From the NCBI GenBank assembly GCA_005888335.1, contig VAWY01000190.1, forward strand, positions 1 to 22,149: DNA of 22,149 bases, in the 5' to 3' direction. Origin of the DNA: Actinomycetota bacterium (GTDB lineage: Bacteria; Actinomycetota; Thermoleophilia; Solirubrobacterales; Solirubrobacteraceae). Both the position numbers and the translations under genes were made by a program. The notes under the pieces were generated by a model. It searched no databases and was not told the origin of the DNA. It saw only the letters and a program-made list of their open reading frames with translations. Shown here piece after piece: positions 8,326-15,413 of this stretch (the first letter of the stretch is position 1; every line of letters begins with the position of its first letter).

Positions 8326-8332
8326 CGAAAGA

Positions 8333-10921
8333 ATGTCCCCGAAGACCCTCACCGGCGTCGAGCTCGACCTCGACGACGCTCCCGCACGCGAGTCGGAGCT
8401 CTTCCTCGTCGACGGCAACAACCTCGCCTACCGCGCGTATTTCGCGCTGCCGGAGGAGCTCGCGACGACGGAGGGGTTCCCGACGAACGCGCTGCTGGGC
8501 TTCACGAACATGCTCTTCAAGCTCCTGTCGGACTACAAGCCGAAGGGCGTCGCGGTTGCCTGGGACACGCGCCCGGTGCACCGGCACGCGATCGCCGAGG
8601 AGGGGGACGTCGTCTACAAGGAAGGCCGGCGGCCGATGGCCGACCTGCTAGCCGAGCAGTTCCCGTACTTCCGGCCGATCGTCGAGGCGTTCGGCTACCG
8701 CAATCTCGAGTTCGAGGGTTGGGAGGCGGACGACGTGATCGCCACGCTCGCGACTCGCGCAGACGAGGCCGGCATCAAGACGACCGTCGTCTCGACCGAC
8801 CGCGATGCCTTCCAGCTCGTGACCGACAACGTCGCGTTGATGATGACGCCGCGCGGCGTCAGCGACGTGCAGGTCTACACGCCGGACCGAGTCGAGGCGC
8901 GCTACGGCATCAAGCCCGAGCAGATCCCGGACTTCATCGGGTTGAAGGGCGACAGCTCCGACAACATCCCCGGCATCCCCGGCATCGGCGACAAGACGGC
9001 CGGGCAGCTGGTCGCCCAGTACGGCTCGGTCGAGGACGTGATCGCGCACGCCGACGAGTTGTCACCGGCGCGGCGGAAGAACGTGATCGAGTTCGCCGAC
9101 CAGGCGCGGCTCGCGAAGGAGCTCGCGACGATGCGGCGCGACCTCGACATCGACTGCGATCCATCCGACCTCGTGCTGTTGCCTCCCGACCGCTCCGAGC
9201 TGCGCGAGATGTTCCGGCGCTTCGAGTTCCGCAACCTCTTGAACCGCGTCGATGAGCTCGACGAGGCGGTGCCTGCGCGCGAGCGCATCGTCGCCGGCAC
9301 CGCGGTTCCGTGGCAGGCCGTCGACGAGTTGCCGGTCCTGAGCGGACCGCTCTCCGTCGCAGTGAAGGACGACCGCGTCGCAGTCGCCCGCGACGGGCAG
9401 CCGGTGTTGGTCGCGCCCCTGCCCGGTGATCTCGGCGCAGCCCTCCGCGACGCCGAAATCACGGCCCATGACTTCAAGGCGCTCCCGCGGGTCACCCAGC
9501 TTCCGGCCGAGGACACGATGATCGGCGCGTACCTCATCGAACCCGGCCGTCCCGTCTATCAGCTCGAGGATCTCGCAGCGGAGTACGGCGTCGAGGCGCT
9601 GCCCGAGCCCGAGGTCGAGCAGGAAACCGCGGCGCTCGTGCGCGCAGCCGAGGTGCCGCGGCGACTCGCGCAGCCGCTGCGCGCGCGGCTGCGCGAGCGG
9701 GGGAGCGAGGAGCTGTACGACCGGATCGAGCTCCCGTTGACGGCAGTGCTTGCGTCGATGGAAGACGTCGGGATCAAGATCGACACGTATCGCATGGGCG
9801 AGATCACCGCCAGGCTCGCCGATCGTGTCGAAGAGCTCGAGTCGCTCGCGTTCGAGCTCGCCGGCGAGGAATTCATGCTCGGGTCGACGCAGCAGCTCGC
9901 GCGCATCCTCTTCGAGAAGCTGGGCCTGACGCCCGGCCGCAAGGGCAAGACGGGGTATTCGACGGACACGCGCGTCCTGCGCTCGATCCGCCACGACCAC
10001 GCGATCGTCGAGGTGATCGAGGAGTGGCGCGAGCTGACGAAGCTGCTCAACACGTACCTCGGGCCGCTGCCCGCGCTGCTCGGCGAGGACGGCCGGCTGC
10101 ACACGCATTTCAACCAGGCGGTCGCTGCGACCGGACGCTTGTCGACGTCGAATCCGAACCTGCAGGCGATCCCGATCCGCACCGAGCTCGGCCGCGAGAT
10201 TCGCAGCGCGTTCGTCGCCGAGCCGGGGCACAGGCTCGTGTCGGCGGACTACTCGCAGGTCGAGCTGCGCATCCTTGCGCACGTGTCCGGCGAGCCGAAG
10301 CTGCGTGAGGCGTTCGCGCGCGGCGAAGACATCCATGCGACGACCGCGGCGGAGGTGCTCGGCAAGGAGCAGGCGACGCTGACGAAGGACGAGCGGAACA
10401 TCGCGAAGATGGTCAACTTCGGGATCATCTATGGAATCTCCTCGTTCGGGCTCTCGGAGAATCTCGAGATCCCGCGCGAGGAGGCGCAGGAGTACATCGA
10501 CGCGTATCTCGCGCGCTTCCCGCTCGTGCAGGACTTCATCCAGCGGACGATCGAGCAGGCGGGGCGGGACGGCTACGTGACGACGCTCTTCGGCCGGCGG
10601 CGGCCGGTGCCCGAGATTCGGGCGTCGAACCGGCAGACGCGCGCGCTCGGCGAGCGGCTCGCGGTCAACTCGGTGATGCAGGGAACGGCGGCCGACATCA
10701 TCAAGGTGGCGATGGTGAACATCCATCGCCGCCTGCGGGACGAGGGCCGCGCGTCGCAGCTCGTGCTGCAGATCCATGACGAGCTGCTCGTGGAAGCACC
10801 GGACGCAGAGGTCTCGACGGTGAAGGAGCTCGTCCGCGCGGAGATGTGCAACGCGTACCCGCTCGACCCGCCGCTGGCCGTCGACGTCGGCGCCGGCGAC
10901 GACTGGAACGAGGCGAAATGA
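8333..10921 (+). CDS. polA: DNA polymerase I (5' nuclease + inactive proofreading domain + polymerase)
   Basis: This is the repair and Okazaki-fragment-processing DNA polymerase, 862 residues. The 5'-nuclease domain (about 20-310) has LVDGNNLAYRAYFA, the acidic GWEADDVIATLA (near 129-140), STDRDAF, and the helix-hairpin-helix region GLKGDSSDNIPGIPGIGDKT (about 203-222). The middle domain (about 320-470) keeps the position of the 3'-5' exonuclease but shows no DxE pair, and the usual NLKYD-type motif reads HDFKALPR, so proofreading is probably lost, as in Taq polymerase. The polymerase domain has motif A DYSQVELRIL (catalytic D639), motif B with R688, K692, F696 and Y700 (RNIAKMVNFGIIYG), and motif C HDE (815-817). 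Phe at 696 predicts discrimination against dideoxynucleotides. The ATG start follows a -10-like TAGACT by 7 bases. A perfect hairpin follows the stop. Confidence 0.97.
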   Translation: MSPKTLTGVELDLDDAPARESELFLVDGNNLAYRAYFALPEELATTEGFPTNALLGFTNMLFKLLSDYKPKGVAVAWDTRPVHRHAIAEEGDVVYKEGRRPMADLLAEQFPYFRPIVEAFGYRNLEFEGWEADDVIATLATRADEAGIKTTVVSTDRDAFQLVTDNVALMMTPRGVSDVQVYTPDRVEARYGIKPEQIPDFIGLKGDSSDNIPGIPGIGDKTAGQLVAQYGSVEDVIAHADELSPARRKNVIEFADQARLAKELATMRRDLDIDCDPSDLVLLPPDRSELREMFRRFEFRNLLNRVDELDEAVPARERIVAGTAVPWQAVDELPVLSGPLSVAVKDDRVAVARDGQPVLVAPLPGDLGAALRDAEITAHDFKALPRVTQLPAEDTMIGAYLIEPGRPVYQLEDLAAEYGVEALPEPEVEQETAALVRAAEVPRRLAQPLRARLRERGSEELYDRIELPLTAVLASMEDVGIKIDTYRMGEITARLADRVEELESLAFELAGEEFMLGSTQQLARILFEKLGLTPGRKGKTGYSTDTRVLRSIRHDHAIVEVIEEWRELTKLLNTYLGPLPALLGEDGRLHTHFNQAVAATGRLSTSNPNLQAIPIRTELGREIRSAFVAEPGHRLVSADYSQVELRILAHVSGEPKLREAFARGEDIHATTAAEVLGKEQATLTKDERNIAKMVNFGIIYGISSFGLSENLEIPREEAQEYIDAYLARFPLVQDFIQRTIEQAGRDGYVTTLFGRRRPVPEIRASNRQTRALGERLAVNSVMQGTAADIIKVAMVNIHRRLRDEGRASQLVLQIHDELLVEAPDAEVSTVKELVRAEMCNAYPLDPPLAVDVGAGDDWNEAK

Positions 10922-10926
10922 GAACG

Positions 10927-10960
10927 GCAACCCGGTTGCGATTTCTCGCAACCGGGTTGC
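10927..10960. terminator. Perfect 15-bp hairpin between convergent polA and PD40-lectin gene
   Basis: The arm 10927-10941 (GCAACCCGGTTGCGA) is exactly complementary to 10946-10960 around a TTTC loop. It starts 5 bases after the polA stop and ends 12 bases from the stop of the convergent minus-strand gene, so one stem can end transcription in both directions. No long T-run flanks it on either side. Confidence 0.85.
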
Positions 10961-10972
10961 AGCAGTTCGCTT

Positions 10973-12380
10973 CTAGCTCACGTCCGGTGCGAGGTCGGCC
11001 CACCAGTCCGGGCACCTGAGCGCGCCCGAGTTGAGCCGGAAGTTGTCGTAGGCGACCGAGCCGTCCTGATGCGCGAACTGGTCGGCCGGCGCCCACAGCC
11101 CCATTCCGTACACCGTCGAGCCCGGCGCCGACCCCGAGGTGACGAGCCGCCAGTCGGGATTCGTCGGGCTCTTGACGTACGCGGACATCGTCCCGTTCGT
11201 GCGGACGAGGCGGAACGTGCCGCTCCGGTCCGTGGTCGTGAACGAGCCGGCGCTGTCGTTCGTGTTGGCCCAGTACTGCTGGTTGTACGGCGGGGAGAAC
11301 GAGCTGGAGGAGCGGGCGATGCCGCCGTTGGCGAAGAACGCCGAGAGCTGCGTAGAGAACCCGCCGAAGTCCGGCCAGACGAGCAGCGCGTAGTCGGCCT
11401 GGTAGTCGAAGTCGCCGTCGAGGCTGCACTGCGACCCGATGTGCTCGTCGACCTGGTTGTACTGACCGCCCGGCACCGCCGAGCCGCTGATCGACGCGAC
11501 GAGAGTCGAGCGGCGTGTCGAACGTCTCGGCGAACGGGGCCTGCGGCCAGGTCGAGACCCGCCGCTCCAGGCCGCCGGTCGACGGCACCGTGTAGAGGTG
11601 CGCTCCGTTCGCACCGAAGGCCGAGAAGACGATGTCGCTTCCGGACCACGACGACCAGAACTCGACACGGTCCGGCGTGGCGGTGAGCTGGGTGAGCTTG
11701 CCGCCGTTCGCGTGGACGACGTAGAGGTCGTTGTCGGTCGTGCCGTTGTCCCGCACGAAGGCGATGTCGCTGCCGTTCGGCGAGAAGCGCGGCTGGGCGT
11801 CCTGACCGGCCGTCGGGAAGGTGACCTGGCGGAGGCCGCGGCCGTCGAGCTGCATCGTGTAGATCGCCCACGTCGAGCCGCCGCGGTTGCCGGAGAACGC
11901 GATCGTGCCCTTCGCCGACGCGCTCGGCGTGAGGGCGTCGCCGGGGCCGGTCGGGAGCTCCGCCGGGCCCGAGCCGTCGGCGCCGACGATCCAGGCGCGG
12001 TTCTCGTGCTGGTAGACGATCCGGCCGTCCGGCGTCCACTGCGGCGAGTCGTCCCTGCCCGGGTCGGTCGTGAGCCGGCGCTCCACGCCGCCGCTCGAGT
12101 CGATCGTGTAGAGGTCCCAGTTGTCCGAGGCATCCCTCGCCGAAAAGGCGATCCGGCTTCGGTCTGGCGACCAGGCGGCCTGGCGCTCGAAGAGCGAGTT
12201 GAACGTCAGGCGGTGCAGGTCGCTGCCGTCGCTGTTGACGACGTACAGCTCCCGCTCGCCGTTCGCACGGTTCGAGGTGAAGACGATCGAGCCGGGCGCA
12301 GCGGGCTTCGCGGCTGCGACGGACGGCAGCACGAGCGCCGCCGTCGCAAGCGCGCTGAAGAGCCAAGCCTTCTTTGGCAT
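10973..12380 (-). pseudogene. Exported PD40/TolB-like beta-propeller plus lectin-like domain protein, frameshifted
   Basis: The intact product would be about 468 residues. The first frame (ATG 12380, strong GGGAGG site 4 bases upstream) encodes a signal peptide (MPKKAWLFSALATAALVLPS, cut near residue 24) and then about five TolB-like PD40 repeats. These have the pattern IVFTSNRANGERELYVVNSDG, WSPDRSRIAF, WTPDGRIVY and FSPNGSDIAFV. Around 11500-11510 the meaningful frame switches. The second frame continues LVASISGSAVPGGQYNQVDE, FDYQADYALLVWPDFGG, GTFRLVRTNGTMSAYV and VAYDNFRLN to TAG 10973, a beta-sandwich resembling the concanavalin/LamG-like folds used for sugar binding. The shift needs one extra or two missing bases, with no slippery sequence, so it is a lesion or a sequencing error. 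It lies last in a minus-strand block but has its own ribosome-binding site and a 67-bp upstream gap. It is probably a cell-surface binding protein. Confidence 0.75.
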
Positions 12381-12405
12381 GGTGCCTCCCTGGTCGATGT
12401 GGCAG

Positions 12406-12443
12406 CCGGAGCGTCGCTCCCGGCGCTCACGTTTCGCTCAAGC
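12406..12443 (-). promoter_or_regulatory. Upstream region of the PD40-lectin gene: imperfect hairpin and a pair of 11-bp-phased heptads
   Basis: In the 67-bp gap, 12406-12412 (CCGGAGC) pairs with 12416-12423 with one bulged base, a weak stem. Next to it lies CTCACGT (12426-12432), then 4 bases, then CTCAAGC (12437-12443, 5 of 7 matching). This 7+4 spacing and the heptad itself repeat the arrangement seen upstream of the BTAD-SIR2 gene, and a 9-base string CGCTCACGT is shared. It could be a regulator site for this gene, but the evidence is only this resemblance. Confidence 0.3.
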
Positions 12444-12447
12444 GCGG

Positions 12448-12882
12448 TTACAGGGCGTCCGGCAGCGAGTCCGGCACGAGGCCGAGACCCTGGCGAAGCT
12501 CTTCGATCAGGCTCTGCGCGTGGTCGAGCAGCGTCGCCAGCTCGCCGAGCTCGCGACGCGGGACCTCGACGGTGACGCGCACGGGGGAGCGGGCGGTGGA
12601 GGACAGGGCCAGCGTCTCCTCGTCCTCTCGGACGAGCGCGGTCAGCTCGAGGTACTCGTCGCGGCCGGCCGGAAGGCGCGCGCCCGGGACGAAGCGCTCG
12701 TCCGCCTGGCGCAGCCGGAGCGCCAGGACGCCCGGGTAATGACCGGGAACGTGCACGGTTGCCTCGCCGCCACGGGTAGAGATCGCCGACGACCACATCG
12801 GATAACCGGGCTCGCGCCGTTCGTGGCGCATCACCGACACCGCGACGGAGCCGGTCTCGCCGATGGGGTAGCGCTCTTCCAC
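12448..12882 (-). CDS. Protein of unknown function (144 residues)
   Basis: I do not recognise this protein. The first two-thirds look like a beta-rich domain (VAVSVMRHERREPGYPMWSS, HVPGHYPGVLALRLRQ, VRVTVEVPRRE). The end is a leucine-rich amphipathic helix (ELGELATLLDHAQSLIEELR) that could mediate pairing. There is no signal peptide or membrane segment, so it is probably cytoplasmic. The frame is open well upstream, but that part overlaps the sulfotransferase gene; GTG 12882, 19 bp after the sulfotransferase stop, is the best-placed start, and CTG 12891 is possible. The tight spacing suggests it is co-transcribed with the sulfotransferase, VOC and ltrA-like genes. Confidence 0.6.
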   Translation of the reverse strand: MEERYPIGETGSVAVSVMRHERREPGYPMWSSAISTRGGEATVHVPGHYPGVLALRLRQADERFVPGARLPAGRDEYLELTALVREDEETLALSSTARSPVRVTVEVPRRELGELATLLDHAQSLIEELRQGLGLVPDSLPDAL

Positions 12883-12901
12883 TTCGGTCAGGTTATCGGC
12901 G

Positions 12902-13735
12902 TCAGGCGTACCCGAGCTCAACCAGAAGCTCACCCGCCTCGGCCTCGACGTCGGCGACCTGGGCCGGCATGAGATCCCGGCGCCAGCGCCCGAGCGACGA
13001 GCCGTGCGCCTCGGCGAACGCCCGGCGGAGCGGCTCGGGATCGGAGTCCAGCGCGCGGGCCAGCCGGTCGGCCTCGGCGTGTGGATTCTCCACCATTGCC
13101 TCGTAGCGAAGCTCGACGGTGCGCTCCGGCATCGCCCGTGCCGCGGTGACGTACCGCCGCCACGCCCAGGCCGCGCGCCGGGCCTCGCTCGCCCGCTCGA
13201 ACTCGTCCCGCCGCTCCGGCTCGACCCAGAAGCGGGCATGTGAGCCGAACGACTGCCTCGCGTCGTCGCTCTCGGCGCGGTCGACCCGAAGCCAGCCGCG
13301 CTCGAGCAGCGAGCAGACGACGTCCCGTCCGTCCCGGATCACGTGCACCGCCGTGGCCTGCGGGTACGCATGCAACGCTCCGGCCAGGAGGTAGCTCGTC
13401 TCGGGGTTCTGCTCGACGCCTCGCAGTCCGCGGACGAGCCCGAGCGCGCGGATCAGCTCGACGACCCGTCGCACCTCGCGCGCCTGCTCCTCCACCGGCG
13501 ACTCGAGCAGCCGCGGCACCCGCGCCTTCAGCAGCGGCACCTCGCCCAGGTCGACCCAGCCCGGCTGCGAGCCGAGCGCCGCCCCCGTGAAGGAGGTGCC
13601 CGAGCGCGGCGAGCCGACGACGAACGCGAGGCGCTCCTCGCCGCCGACGGCGGGCAGCCGCTGCCCGGCCCGCAGCCCGCGCCGTGCGACCCGGGCCGCG
13701 GTCACTCCGTACGCAGCGGCAGTCCACCCCCTCAC
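12902..13735 (-). CDS. PAPS-dependent sulfotransferase family protein
   Basis: The product is 277 residues and should transfer sulfate from 3'-phosphoadenylyl sulfate to a hydroxyl or amine acceptor in the cytoplasm. The 5'-phosphosulfate loop is clear in FVVGSPRSGTSFTGAAL (GSPRSGTS, 41-48). The 3'-phosphate site is IRDGRDVVCSLLERG (R134 and following), spaced from the loop as in Sulfotransfer_1/3 families. A late segment AWRRYVTAARAMPERTVELRYEAMVENP matches the common xxRYExLxxxP motif. The start is GTG 13735, giving a short 30-residue lead to the first strand; it is 10 bp after the VOC gene stop. The open frame continues upstream to 13876 but overlaps the VOC gene and is not coding there. 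The acceptor cannot be told; neighbours suggest no biosynthetic pathway. Confidence 0.88.
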   Translation of the reverse strand: MRGWTAAAYGVTAARVARRGLRAGQRLPAVGGEERLAFVVGSPRSGTSFTGAALGSQPGWVDLGEVPLLKARVPRLLESPVEEQAREVRRVVELIRALGLVRGLRGVEQNPETSYLLAGALHAYPQATAVHVIRDGRDVVCSLLERGWLRVDRAESDDARQSFGSHARFWVEPERRDEFERASEARRAAWAWRRYVTAARAMPERTVELRYEAMVENPHAEADRLARALDSDPEPLRRAFAEAHGSSLGRWRRDLMPAQVADVEAEAGELLVELGYA

Positions 13736-13745
13736 GGACGGAAGG

Positions 13746-14180
13746 CTAACCGCCGAAGAGCTCGGCGACGGCACGGGCGATCTCGTCGGGCGGGACGTCG
13801 CGCAGGTGCTGCGCGAGGCCCCAGCGGTGGCCGAAGGGATCCGTGATCTGCCCGTAGCGCTCACCCCAGAACGCATCCGTGAGCGGCTGCCGCACCTCGG
13901 CGCCGGCGGCGAGCGCGCGCTGCCAGACCGCGTCGACGTCGTCAGCCCGCAGGTGCAGCACCGTGGCGGTGCCCCCGATTGCCGGCGGCGAGAGCACGCC
14001 CAGCTCCGGGAACTCGTCCGCGAGCATCACCGTCGAGTCGCCGAAGCTCAGCTCGATCTGCATGAACTTGCCGCCCGGCACCTCGATCCGTCCCTGTTCC
14101 TCCGCACCGAGCGCTTCGGCGTACCACGTCGCTGCCGCCCCCGCGTCGCGCACGACGATGTGCGCGGTGATCGTGTGCAT
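13746..14180 (-). CDS. VOC (glyoxalase/bleomycin-resistance/PhnB-like) family protein
   Basis: This single-domain VOC protein has 144 residues and forms paired beta-alpha-beta-beta-beta units, normally as a homodimer with a metal-centred pocket. Family marks are the start HIVVRDAGAAATWYAEALGA, the strand LSFGDSTVMLADE, and VLHLRADDVDAVWQRALAAG opening the second half. The closing FWGERYGQITDPFGHRWGLA has the metal-site-type Glu in WGERYG. This version (no long insertion, WGERYG..DPFGH ending) is closest to the PhnB-like/YdcJ-type branch with unknown substrates. The ATG has a strong ribosome-binding site (GAAAGGAG at 14186-14193) inside the ltrA 3' end, and only 1 bp separates it from the ltrA-like stop. 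Substrate not predictable. Confidence 0.88.
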   Translation of the reverse strand: MHTITAHIVVRDAGAAATWYAEALGAEEQGRIEVPGGKFMQIELSFGDSTVMLADEFPELGVLSPPAIGGTATVLHLRADDVDAVWQRALAAGAEVRQPLTDAFWGERYGQITDPFGHRWGLAQHLRDVPPDEIARAVAELFGG

Positions 14181-14181
14181 C

Positions 14182-15291
14182 TCAGCTCCTTTCGCCGGCG
14201 AGCGTCCACGACTGGAAGCTCGCGATGAGAATCACGGACAGGGCAGCCGTCTGCGCGACGGGTGAGACCGTCGCGCCGAGCGGCACCGTCGCCGTGGCCG
14301 CCAGACCGGCTGCAATCCGCGTCGCGCCGCGCCCGATGCCGAGCTCGCGCCGGAACAATGCGTCGCCCGCGAGGAAGATCCCGACGCCGCCGCCGAGCAG
14401 GCCCGCGACTCGCCATTCGAGCCCGGAGAACGGATGCGCGAAGCCGCGACGTTCCGCGGAAGCGATCGTGACGATCCCGAGCAGCATCGGCAGGTGCCAG
14501 TACCCGAAGCCGCGCAGGGCGGCGCGGGCACGCTCCACCGGCGGCATCGCGGCGAGCGCCTGCTCGGCGCGCTCCGCGTCGCCCCCGAAGTACGCCCACC
14601 AGAGGCACGCGCTCAAGGCGAGGCCGAGCGCAGCGGCGACGACGAGCGCGCCGTCGACGGGCAGGTGCGACGCACCGATTCCGATCGCGACGACCGACTC
14701 GCCGATCGCCACGATGATCACGAGGCCGTGCCGCTCGACGAAGTGCGCCGCGCCGATGTCGAAGCCGCGATTGCCGCGGATCACGGGCGTGAACCACTCG
14801 AGCAGGAACGCGAGCCCCCACAACACGTACTGAGCGGTTCCGCCCGCCGCACCGCCCGCGACGACGAGCAACGCCGAGCTGACGTTCCACGGAGTCAACC
14901 TGACGATCGCCCGGACGACGCTCGCAGCCGACGACCGCATGAAAAGAGTCGAATGGACGAGCACGACGACGAGGTACGCGAGCCCGAAGGCGAGCCCGCT
15001 GCCGGAGAATGCCTTCGGGATCGCGAGCGCCAGCACGAAGTAGCCGGCCATGCCGCCTAGCAGGAGCAGTCGACGCTTCGGGGTGCTCGGGGCGACGGCG
15101 TTCGTCATCCAGGCGTAGCCGCCGTACATCCAGTAGATGACGCCGAGCATCAGTACGACCTGGAAGAGCGACCGCGCCGAGGGTTCGTGGTAGACGACCG
15201 CGGTCAGCTGTGTGATCGTGAAGACGAAGACGAGGTCGAAGAAGAGCTCGAGCGTCGTGACCCGCTCGACCTCGCGCACTGTGCCTTCCAT
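14182..15291 (-). CDS. ltrA: Low-temperature-requirement A (LtrA) family membrane protein
   Basis: This 369-residue polytopic membrane protein has about ten hydrophobic segments. The LtrA family is recognised by the opening VTTLELFFDLVFVFTITQLT (residues 11-30), by WMYGGYAWMTN near 55, and by a mid-protein AAHFVERHGLVIIVAIGESV block with the conserved ERxGLxxIIxLGE motif. The family is named after a Listeria gene needed for growth at low temperature, but its biochemical role remains unresolved. The ATG at 15291 leads the minus-strand block and faces rpsA across 122 bp. The name is a family name and does not assert the cold-growth phenotype here. Confidence 0.9.
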   Translation of the reverse strand: MEGTVREVERVTTLELFFDLVFVFTITQLTAVVYHEPSARSLFQVVLMLGVIYWMYGGYAWMTNAVAPSTPKRRLLLLGGMAGYFVLALAIPKAFSGSGLAFGLAYLVVVLVHSTLFMRSSAASVVRAIVRLTPWNVSSALLVVAGGAAGGTAQYVLWGLAFLLEWFTPVIRGNRGFDIGAAHFVERHGLVIIVAIGESVVAIGIGASHLPVDGALVVAAALGLALSACLWWAYFGGDAERAEQALAAMPPVERARAALRGFGYWHLPMLLGIVTIASAERRGFAHPFSGLEWRVAGLLGGGVGIFLAGDALFRRELGIGRGATRIAAGLAATATVPLGATVSPVAQTAALSVILIASFQSWTLAGERS

Positions 15292-15374
15292 GGCCCGGAC
15301 GCTACCCGCGCCCGGGCAGGGCTCTGGGCAAACCGCCGGCGGCTTCCACTCGTACTTCTAACCTGGGCGTCCGG

Positions 15375-15402
15375 CTGGAGTCTCAACACTCGGGGCTATA
15401 CT
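15375..15402 (+). promoter_or_regulatory. Candidate rpsA promoter giving a near-leaderless mRNA
   Basis: TATACT (15397-15402) is a strong -10 match, and CTGGAG (15375-15380) is a weak -35 candidate at a 16-base spacing. Only 11 bases lie between the -10 and the rpsA ATG, predicting a 3-5 base leader. That interval (CCGCGCTTCTT) has no ribosome-binding site. The 122-bp gap 15292-15413 must also hold the ltrA-block promoter, which I could not place. Confidence 0.5.
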
Positions 15403-15413
15403 CCGCGCTTCTT

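Noticed and set aside
9062..10951. Very long open frame antisense to polA (629 codons)
   Set aside because: It is Arg/Leu/Glu-rich low-complexity protein with no recognisable domain, lying opposite a fully conserved gene; a typical GC-rich shadow.
11495..11515. Programmed ribosomal frameshift in the propeller-lectin gene
   Set aside because: No slippery heptamer, no stem or stop context at the junction; a lesion or sequence error is simpler.
13736..13876. Upstream extension of the sulfotransferase
   Set aside because: This part overlaps the VOC gene and reads Ser/Arg/Pro-rich; homologous sulfotransferases start close to the first strand.
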